Assembly (NCBI GenBank): GCA_963662175.1
Contig: OY759218.1
Location: forward strand, 18,256,480-18,320,479
Origin: Aradus depressus
Lineage: Eukaryota; Arthropoda; Insecta; Hemiptera; Aradidae
Reading direction: 5' to 3'
DNA length: 64,000 nt
Part shown: positions 1 through 64,000 of the stretch, in pieces
Layout: each line of letters starts with the position of its first letter
Position numbering within the stretch: position 1 is the stretch's first letter
Notes under the pieces: model-generated
Seen by the model: only the letters and a program-made list of their open reading frames with translations
Databases searched by the model: none
What the model was told of the DNA's origin: nothing
Translations under genes and position numbers: made by a program

Positions 1-776
1 GATCACACATCTCTTTTAAATTTTTTTTACAGCTTTTAACTTGTTAAAATTTCATTTTTCATTAACTTAACAAAATACATTTGACTGTTTCAAAAATGAA
101 TAGTTAGTACGTATTAAATAAATGGGTGTTAGGAAAATAATTTAAAAAAACCCGAATAGACAGAAAGATAAGTGGATCTGGTATTGTGTTCAGTTTTCAT
201 ATCAGACGTGCAATATAACCAACCGACTTTCAAGGTAATGATTTAAGTTTTATGCCACCCAGAATGTTTGACCATTTAAATAGGTGCTGAGCCAAATAAA
301 AAGTTTGGAAACCACTTTAGCTCTTAAAGTAACAAACCTTCGTAAAAAAAGTTAAACACATAAATTATCTCTAAAAAATATTGATACGATTCCATAGCAA
401 GAATTAATCAATTACTTTTTCGCTCTTCTTCAAAGCCAGGCGACCGTTTGAGTTAAAACTCAATATTTGACTTACATGGCTTCCGATTCCTTGAACTAAA
501 TTTTTTGTTGATACATTCATTATATCGGGAGTTATTAGAGTATTTAAGTAAGTTGAGCCCCTCTTCCCTGCCCCCCCCCCCCCTCTTCCCTTCGACTGAT
601 TTCGCGGAAAGTTAGTAAGTGCCATTCTTTTGAAGTTTTAAATTTAAATGCAAAATTTCATGTCGATACATTCATAACATTGGCAGTTATTAGGATTTTT
701 GAGTTGAAAAATCCCTTCCGCTGATTTGGCAAAAAATTAATAGGTGTTGTGTTGATAGAACTTTGATTTCACATAT
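1..776. repeat. Left end of a dispersed-repeat copy leading into the satellite
   Basis: From about 395 this matches the forward orientation of the main dispersed family of the window (head with TCAATTA..TTTCGCTC, then units with GTCGATACATTCATT, GGCAGTTATTAGG and a C-rich TTCCCTT block). A similar head occurs at 19,650-19,800. 1-395 is AT-rich; about 196-330 weakly resembles 53,560-53,650. No gene. Confidence 0.6.
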
Positions 777-3063
777 GAAATTTCATGTCAATAAATCTCC
801 CTTCCCTTTAGCCGATTTGCCTGAAAATCTATGGGTGTCCTCCTTAGAGGGTTCTGGATACAAATACAAAATTTCATGTTGATAAATCTCCCTTCCCTTT
901 AGCCGATTTGCCTGAAAATCAATTAGTGTCCTCTTTAGAGGGTTCTGGATACAAATACAAAATTTCATGTCAATAAATCTCCCTCCCCTTTAGCCGATTT
1001 GCCTGAAAATCAATGGGTGTCCTCCTTAGAGGGTTCTGGATACAAATACAAAATTTCATGTCAATAAATCTCCCTTCCCTTTAGCCGATTTGCCTGAAAA
1101 TCAATGGGTGTCCTCCTTAGAGGGTTCTGGATACAAATACAAAATTTCATGTCAATAAATCTCCCTTCCCTTTAGCCGATTTGCCTGAAAATCAATTAGT
1201 GTCCTCCTTAGAGGGTTCTGGATACAAATACAAAATTTCATGTCAATAAATCTCCTTTCCCTTTAGCCGATTTGCCTGAAAATCAATTAGTGTCCTCCTT
1301 AGAGGGTTCTGGATACAAATACAAAATTTCATGTCAATAAATCTCCCTTCCCTTTAGCCGATTTGCCTGAAAATCAATGGGTGTCCTCCTTAGAGGGTTC
1401 TGGATACAAATACAAAATTTCATGTCAATAAATCTCCCTTCCCTTTAGCCGATTTGCCTGAAAATCAATGGGTGTCCTCCTTAGAGGGTTCTGGATACAA
1501 ATACAAAATTTCATGTCAATAAATCTCCCTCCCCTTTAGCCGATTTGCCTGAAAATCAATGGGTGTCCTCCTTAGAGGGTTCTGGATACAAATACAAAAT
1601 TTCATGTCAATAAATCTCCCTTCCCTTTAGCCGATTTGCCTGAAAATCAATGGGTGTCCTCCTTAGAGGGTTCTGGATACAAATACAAAATTTCATGTCA
1701 ATAAATCTCCCTTCCCTTTAGCCGATTTGCCTGAAAATCAATGGGTGTCCTCCTTAGAGGGTTCTGGATACAAATACAAAATTTCATGTCAATAAATCTC
1801 CCTCCCCTTTAGCCGATTTGCCTGAAAATCAATGGGTGTCCTCCTTAGAGGGTTCTGGATACAAATACAAAATTTCATGTCAATAAATCTCCCTTCCCTT
1901 TAGCCGATTTGCCTGAAAATCAATGGGTGTCCTCCTTAGAGGGTTCTGGATACAAATACAAAATTTCATGTCAATAAATCTCCCTTCCCTTTAGCCGATT
2001 TGCCTGAAAATCAATGTGTGTCCTCCTTAGAGGGTTCTGGATACAAATACAAAATTTCATGCCAATAAATCTCCCTTCCCTTTAGCCGATTTGCCTGAAA
2101 ATCAATGGGTGTCCTCCTTAGAGGGTTCTGGATACAAATACAAAATTTCATGTCAATAAATCTCCCTTCCCTTTAGCCGATTTGCCTGAAAATCAATGGG
2201 TGTCCTCCTTAGAGGGTTCTGGATACAAATGCAAAATTTCATGTCAATAAATCTCCCTCCCCTTTAGCCGATTTGCCTGAAAATCAATGGGTGTCCTCCT
2301 TAGAGGGTTCTGGATACAAATACAAAATTTCATGTCAATAAATCTCCCTTCCCTTTAGCCGATTTGCCTGAAAATCAATGGGTGTCCTCCTTAGAGGGTT
2401 CTGGATACAAATACAAAATTTCATGTCAATAAATCTCCCTTCCCTTTAGCCGATTTGCCTGAAAATCAATAGGTGTCCTCCTTAGAGGGTTCTGGATACA
2501 AATACAAAATTTCATGTCAATAAATCTCCCTCCCCTTTAGCCGATTTGCCTGAAAATCAATGGGTGTCCTCCTTAGAGGGTTCTGGATACAAATACAAAA
2601 TTTCATGTCAATAAATCTCCCTTCCCTTTAGCCGATTTGCCTGAAAATCAATGGGTGTCCTCCTTAGAGGGTTCTGGATACAAATACAAAATTTCATGTC
2701 AATAAATCTCCCTTCCCTTTAGCCGATTTGCCTGAAAATCAATGTGTGTCCTCCTTAGAGGGTTCTGGATACAAATACAAAATTTCATGCCAATAAATCT
2801 CCCTTCCCTTTAGCCGATTTGCCTGAAAATCAATGGGTGTCCTCCTTAGAGGGTTCTGGATACAAATACAAAATTTCATGTCAATAAATCTCCCTTCCCT
2901 TTAGCCGATTTGCCTGAAAATCAATTAGTGTCCTCCTTAGAGGGTTCTGGATACAAATACAAAATTTCATGTCAATAAATCTCCCTTCCCTTTAGCCGAT
3001 TTGCCTGAAAATCAATGGGTGTCCTCCTTAGAGGGTTCTGGATACAAATACAAAATTTCATGT
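777..3063. repeat. 91-bp satellite, about 25 tandem copies
   Basis: Unit starts fall at 777 + 91n without slippage (for example 1141 and 2051 are exactly ten units apart). Copies differ by a few bases: CCCTTCCC or CCCTCCCC, AATGGGTG or AATTAGTG, GTCAATAA or GCCAATAA. The last unit (3052) runs into the non-repeated 3' part of the dispersed family (GTCGGTACATTCATTCTATC, then CAGACGCACAGAC and poly-T). It is not a gene; stops occur in all frames of the units. Confidence 0.97.
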
Positions 3064-3529
3064 CGGTACATTCATTCTATCGGGAGTTATCATATTCACA
3101 GACGCACAGACTTTTTTTTTTTTTTTCATTTTTGGAATCAGGAGGTTGGAAAACATGAAATTGCCTCGAAAACTCTGCATCGAATTTTTGAACGATTATA
3201 TAATTTCCCTCATACTTCGTATTGCTGGGGAAGTAATAAATTGACGCAATGCAAATTCTTGAAAATAGTGTTTGAAACTAGAGAAAACATTAAGGGTTTC
3301 TCTTCAAGTTTTCTCAAGCAGTTTCTACCTCAAGCAGTTACTGAATGAAAAATGTTTATGGAGTGATAATGAGCCGAGTGCTGAAGAATTCTCGAGTTTC
3401 GCTTTTTTGAACGATCGGAATACCATTCATCCTGAGAGAAACATAAATAAATAAATAAATAAAGAGACTACAATGCGTTTAATATGATAGACTCGAAAGA
3501 TATTTAGGAATAAATATATATTTCACTAA
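3064..3529. other. Dispersed-repeat 3' end, then unannotated sequence
   Basis: 3064-3140 matches the tail of the dispersed family also seen at 14,360-14,425 and 58,160-58,230 (CATTCATTCTA, GGGAGTTATC, CACAGAC, poly-T). The remainder has an (AAAT)n run near 3,445-3,465 and nothing else I recognise. Confidence 0.5.
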
Positions 3530-3864
3530 TTAGGTGAGAGGAGAGAAGAGGGGGTTGACCTGAATAGTGTTGTCTAAACACAGACGGAGAGTACGAGAAA
3601 CTGGAACTAGCCGTAAGAAGGAATGGTGAGAGACAGAGTGGAGGAAAGAGTGAAAGGTGGACAGACAGGTAGGGAAGGGTGAGTGGGAGGGGGTGTGGTG
3701 GTGGGGGGGGGGGGGGGGGGGAGAGAATGAGGAGGAATGGGAGAGGGGGTGTAAGGACAGGCAGTCCAGGGAGCAAACGGCAACTAGAAAGGAGGAACGG
3801 ATAGTGAGGATCCTGGAACCACCAGCCACTAGACACTAGCCAACAGCGACCAAGCCTAGGGAGT
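3530..3864 (+). promoter_or_regulatory. Probable 5' UTR / promoter-proximal region of sas
   Basis: A purine-rich stretch, richer in G+C than its surroundings, immediately upstream of the signal-peptide ATG. It contains a run of 19 G (3703-3721) and many AGG/GGA triplets, and ends in GGGAGT before the ATG. Low similarity to the repeats around it and its position suggest 5' UTR. I see no convincing TATA box or initiator, so the transcription start is unknown. Confidence 0.4.
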
Positions 3865-59095
<55,231 letters not shown>

Positions 59096-61700
59096 CTTCA
59101 CTCGATCGTCACTAGTCCAGCTCTTCCCAGATCCAAAGTTCGCTATTAGTTTCTAAGGCAGCGTATTATCGAGATCAGGTTTGATCGTCAGTGTCTAAGA
59201 GTGACATTTAAACATTTTTTTTTTTTTAATTTAACTTTTTACTAAATGAATTATGTTGTAACATATCAAATGCTCGTTTTATTAATTGTTTTCAAAAGAA
59301 ATTAGCTTATGCGCTCATCTGGTTGCTCTTCATTCAAAACAAAAAAAATATTACAATACCTAAGATTTGTAGTCCACCGGGGGGTGTTCTGTAGAGTGTG
59401 GTGGAAGAGATACAACTTCCGGTTTCAACTAATTCAATGTTTGAAGGGCGATTCTAAAGACATGCGATTTTGCAGAGCATGTATAGTTATTTGACTGATG
59501 TGGGGTGCGACCAACTCTGTATACCAACCTCTAGGTCCGTCTGATTCGGATTCAGATTAGAGCTTCCAGTTCGGAGAACACCCGATACTCCGGTGTTCAA
59601 CTTCTTCGATTTCGATATAAGTTCCCATTTCAAATTTTTCAGAACCAACGCTAAATCCTTCGTAAATAAACAGTGTCATCTCCTAATGTTATGTTATTGT
59701 TGTGGGTAATTTCATAGGATTTATGACTGAATTTAATCTCATTAAAAGAAAAATTGTAGGGATTTTGGAAGAAATTCGTTTTAGAATTTTGAATAATTTA
59801 TAGTTTCTTAAAATGCGTTATTGTAGAAAAATGTGACATCATTATACAAAGGGATGTCGTATCTAGGTCTGATACAAAGTTCAGAGCTGTGGCAGGAATC
59901 AATGACTCATAAGCTCTCGAGATAATACGATGTAAACAGCTACGGACATGTCATATGTTACAACCTAATATTTACGACAAACAGTACTTCCTGAAAGTAT
60001 GATTGTACATATTTCCACCAAAGATTTCTTTAATTTATGTGACCATCAGTCATTTAGTTATAGTTGTACTAAAAGAGAATTACTACTTAAATAGTTATTT
60101 AAAATAAGTCCAATAATAATGTTTTCTTAGTACTAATAAAAATATGTTGTTTATTGAGCTTCTCTTCATCTTCTTAGTTCTCCAACTAGAGAGAACTTAG
60201 GCGATCTATGCGACAACGGCTTTAAATGTTCCCGCTCTATTTAAAATATTTAACAGACGTTTCTACTTAATAAAATTTAGTATTATATGAATGCTAGGAT
60301 TTGAAGTGAGCCTCCTATATAATCATGGACGCTGAGTAAGCTGACCGCTCAGTATTCCGCTGTCTTCGCAACTTTAATTAGTGCAATGCGTCCAAAGTTG
60401 ATATTTTTTAAATAAAAACCTTAATAATTGACAAAACGGAAAGAAACTATATACATACTCACAATTGTTATGAAAGTATCAGACGTATATCGGGGAGAAA
60501 ATAGTATTTTTTGTAAAAATTATAGAATTTGACTCGCAAAAATATAAGACCTCCTCATGTTTATTTTCGGCTTCATTAGAACTTCTTTATTATTAGCAGG
60601 ATGATTCTTGTCCTTTATCAAACATATACAAGCAGACAAACAACATACTTATCAGTACTCAAGACTTCGTTTAGATTGAGAGCATGATTCACAATGCCAG
60701 GAATTTCATTGTTGACGTTAGAGAAACTGGCTAAAATCGGTGCTCTTCATAAGACTTTTGGTCGGAACGAAAAAATTGGGACATTTAGGACACTCTATGA
60801 CCATTATTGCGTCATAAATGTATTACATAATTTTTTCTGAGAGGTCCCAATAATTGCGAGGAAAAAATATACGGGTAGGCCATGAAAACTGTCCCGAGTT
60901 GATTAAAGACATTCTGGGAATGGATAGTTACTTTAAAGTATCAGCCAGTTTTCTCTGAAAGTATTTGTAATGGATATCTCCTTAATTTTTGCCAAGGAAT
61001 CTAAATTCATCCATCATCTTTCCTTTTTTCCTCCCTGTATCAGGCATCACATATTTGTCTTGACATATTCTAAAATTAGATTTTTTTTTTCATGTATGAG
61101 CCTTGAAGTCCGTTTGATACTTTCTGAGACATTCAATGTTGAAGTTCGACTAAGTCTTTGCTTCTTTCTTCCCTTTTTTTCCTACCGTTTTTTGTTCGGT
61201 AGGATGTCCCGAACTTAGGAATTTAATCTATTTTTTAATCGAACTAAAATCGAGTGTGTTTTACTCAAAATAGCACGCAAATGGGTTGATTTTACATCAA
61301 AATTTGATTTGGTGTTAGATTTTTTTTTTTAATGTTTTTTTTGTTTTATTTCCTGAGCTAACTACGGCACATTTTGTCCATAACAAATTAATGACATTTT
61401 CCTTAGGCTAATCCGTTGGAAACTCAAAAAAATAATGGAATGACTGTTAGAAAAAATGTTGATTTCTTGTCTAACTTCAACATTGTTCTTGATTGTTCTC
61501 CCTTATACGTGACACTCAAAATATTTTGATGTAAATTTTATATTCATAGAGAAAATTAAGGAGACATGCATTACAAATATTTTGGTAACTCACATGTCTT
61601 CAGAGAAAAAACCCTCTGATCCTATAAAAATACAAGATCCTGTGTATATTGTGTTATTCAGTTAAGTTTGTGTATGGCCGAATTAAGTTGAGTTTGAACC
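59096..61700 (+). other. Probable sas 3' UTR and downstream flank
   Basis: No coding potential and little dispersed-repeat content compared with the rest of the window. AATAAA occurs at 59665-59670, with further AATAAA-like signals near 60,125, 60,270 and 60,410. The UTR probably ends at one of these; which one cannot be decided without transcripts. Nothing else recognisable is seen to 61,700. Confidence 0.4.
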
Positions 61701-61991
61701 CTCTGTATATAATATATATGTATAAACATTTTAAAATTTATTTATTATATATACTGAATATACTTTTTTTTGTAATATTTAATTTTATATATTAATATGA
61801 ATACATCAATTTCATAGTAAGATGATGTTCTATAGTTGATCACTTAACTAAAAGTTTAGCCACTTCTTGAAATGACTGGAATCTCATGCCAATGTTGTAA
61901 TCTCTGTGTGATCAGATTTGTTAGTAAATCTGAGAATTTCATCCCCTGCCCTACTAACTTGGGCATTTCTGCAATCAGTTTTATATTATGA

Positions 61992-62470
61992 TTAGCAGGT
62001 TACCCAGCGTTGCCCGATTAGTAACTTTAGGAAGTTACTAATGTTATCTGCCCCGTTAGTAACTTTAAGCTTGATGATTTTAGAAAAAAGTTGACATTTT
62101 AAATAATTTGTAGGCCGTAGAAGTTGTGTGTTACTTACTCTCTCGGCATAAATAAAAATTTCGGGTGCACATGGCCTAGATTAGATAATTCCGTAATTTT
62201 GGAATGTTTATTGAATATTACAATTAAATATAACATAGTGAGCAAGAGAGACGCTTGGGTTGGGAGGAAATGGGGAATGAGGAGGTTAGGTTGAACAGGG
62301 ATGCCCATTTCCACCTCTTCACACTTCACCTGACCTCTCGCTTCATTCACTTCTCAAAAATGTTATGTATCTCCGTTATTTCTAACGTTAGGGAAAAAAT
62401 ATACAAGACAAAAAAGTGTTTAAAATTAAAATTTCTTTCATATTGATTTCGTAACTTTTCCACGGATAAA
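61992..62470 (-). mobile_element. Helitron 3' end and internal part, minus strand
   Basis: On the minus strand it ends CGGGCAACGCTGGGTAACCT then GCTAA (CTAA at 61,995-61,992) followed by T: hairpin plus CTRR, as in the copy at 15,127-15,154. The inner part (62,155-62,200: AAATTTCGGGTGCACATGGC) also occurs at 22,676 and its last part resembles 58,730-58,880. Confidence 0.68.
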
Positions 62471-62479
62471 AAGTAAAAC

Positions 62480-63016
62480 ATGAATCGTTTTCTGCCTGCA
62501 AATGAATCTCCCCTTAATTCAGTGATTTTTAATTCATATGTATCCTAAATGATATACGTTCAGCCGTGATGATGGCAAGAACAGACAGCATGAACTTTAA
62601 ATACTACTTGTCTTTTTTGCCTTGAAACGGACAAAACCCAAACATTTTTTCAGAAATACTTGATGTACAGGCAGCCACTCCTTTACAGTTTTATTTTTAA
62701 AGATTTATTTTCAGATGAGATCTTAAAATATAGGAAAATGATCGAATTCATGAGGAGGTGGAAAATCCCTATTTTATGATTACATCTCAAATATAATTTT
62801 AGAATAGAACTCGTTGGAGATAAGTCTAAATTATTTGGAGAAATTATGACATTTTTGGTCATGACTAATTATTTTGGTAAATAGGTAATTTATCAGCCAA
62901 TAGAAGCATTTACCTTCCATTTCAAGAGGTAACTGGCCATTTTATTTATAGACCAATTTCTCCATATATCTGCGACATATTATGTACGATAGGTATAATA
63001 AAACATATTTACATTA
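62480..63016. other. Unannotated AT-rich DNA
   Basis: No gene or repeat copy recognised. Confidence 0.35.
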
Positions 63017-64000
63017 TACACTGCTATACAAAAAAAAAAACGGCGCACTGAAAATTTTATTTTTTGTTATAATTCTGTTTTTTTGGATCAAATGTAGTTC
63101 AGAGTGCCGTAAATTTCGTGTGGAATTAGGAAAAAAAAATCAAAATGCTTGGAAAACTAAATAACTTTATTTTTTAATAAAATTAATGAAAAAAAAACTA
63201 TCAAAATGTTTAAAAAATAAGTGTTTGCTTATGTCTTTACATTTTCATATCACATTTGTTTTCAGTACTTTATTGTACCATCTCTTGCTTGAAGAACTTC
63301 TTCTAGTCTCCTTGGCATACTTCTTATGAAGTTTTTGAGGGTGTCCTGGGGTATGTCCTCCCCCTGTCTACCAGAGCAATTCAGTGTTCATTGATGACTG
63401 GTTGAAGATGTGGAGGTCCGTCCTTGCTTGTAAGATATCGCCCCCACACCAAAACAGACCCGCCTCCAAATTGCACTCTTCAGGTCATGGTGCATGGAAC
63501 GTACCGTTCTCCAGGCCTCCAATAGACATAGAATCGACCATCTGGTCTATGGAGAGCAAGAGGATGTTGCTCCAATCTTCTTCCGTCCAATTACGGTGCT
63601 CTCTAGTAAACTCCATACGCGCTCTTCGGTGGTCTGCGGGCAAAAGAGGCCCATAGGCTGGCTTCCTGGGTCTTAGGTTCATCTCCTGCAGTCTTCTTAC
63701 TGTCTCGGCACTCACTTCCAATCCATGGACAGTAAGGAGTGTCTGGGAAGCCTCAGAAGCAGTTGAAAACCTGTTCCTTAACGTGTGGAGCAACAAAAAT
63801 CTATCGTAATGCGGACCAGTGCCTCTCGGTCGACCTGAACCCTGCCTCCTTGTGTACTGCCTCGTCTCCCTATACCGTTGAATGGCTCTACGGATTATCT
63901 TGATATCGAAACTTTTAAGGATCAAGAGATTCAAAAGCCTCGATAGTAAATACAGAGAGGATGAATTTCTTCCTATAGTTTCCCTAACTTTTTATACATG
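63017..64000 (-). mobile_element. Tc1-like transposon, runs off the window
   Basis: Left end near 63,019: CACTGCTATACAAAAAAAAA then CGGCGCACTG, a Tc1/mariner-like terminal repeat. A transposase gene lies on the minus strand. The other end is beyond 64,000. Confidence 0.72.
63290..63934 (-). pseudogene. Tc1-like transposase, broken
   Basis: Minus-strand frame from 63,934: RAIQRYRETRQYTRRQGSGR, then RGTGPHYDRFLLLHTLRNRF, TVHGLEVSAETVRRLQEMNL and FTREHRNWTEEDWSNILLLS. These are the paired helix-turn-helix, the GRPR-type AT hook and the region up to the first catalytic Asp (LSID, expected FSDE). The middle of the DDE domain is deleted, and the end (TLKNFIRSMPRRLEEVLQAR type, 63,330-63,290) is in another frame. 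Non-functional. Confidence 0.8.

Overview
This is eukaryotic nuclear DNA from an arthropod, most likely an insect. It is AT-rich and full of transposon debris, simple repeats and short dispersed repeats. I recognise one host gene. Its exons, joined by intron phase on the + strand, give an 894-residue type I membrane protein: signal peptide, von Willebrand factor C (VWC) modules mixed with fibronectin type III (FN3) modules, one transmembrane helix, and a short tail with an NPxY-type motif. This is the architecture of insect Stranded at second (Sas, the 'putative epidermal cell surface receptor'). The order cannot be read from the DNA; a hemipteran would fit the repeat landscape, but that is a guess.

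Layout. 1-3,500: upstream DNA dominated by about 25 copies of a 91-bp satellite with an 8-unit higher-order pattern. 3,530-3,913: probable 5' UTR and signal-peptide exon of sas. 3,914-33,667: a 29.75-kb first intron filled with mobile DNA: a pogo/Tigger-like element, hAT-type MITEs, a long fold-back element, a non-autonomous Helitron, two copies of a hAT transposase gene in opposite orientation, LINE fragments of R1-like type, tRNA-derived SINEs, and two copies of a 0.9-kb repeat of which only one carries a nested MITE. 33,668-59,095: sixteen further sas exons. Exons 2-8 hold VWC1, VWC2, FN3-1, VWC3 and VWC4; exon 9 is a linker; exons 10-15 hold FN3-2 to FN3-4; exons 16-17 hold the membrane helix and tail. 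These introns also carry SINEs, fold-back elements, a near-perfect 65-bp-arm hairpin and LINE fragments. 59,096-62,000: probable 3' UTR and flank. 61,992-64,000: a Helitron 3' end and a Tc1-like transposon that runs off the window.

All exon junctions keep phase and the summed coding length (2,685 nt) is divisible by three, so the gene looks intact. Everything else that codes is broken transposon sequence. The most unusual signals are hammerhead-ribozyme-like motifs embedded in several dispersed repeats, the hierarchical satellite, and several large inverted repeats inside sas introns.
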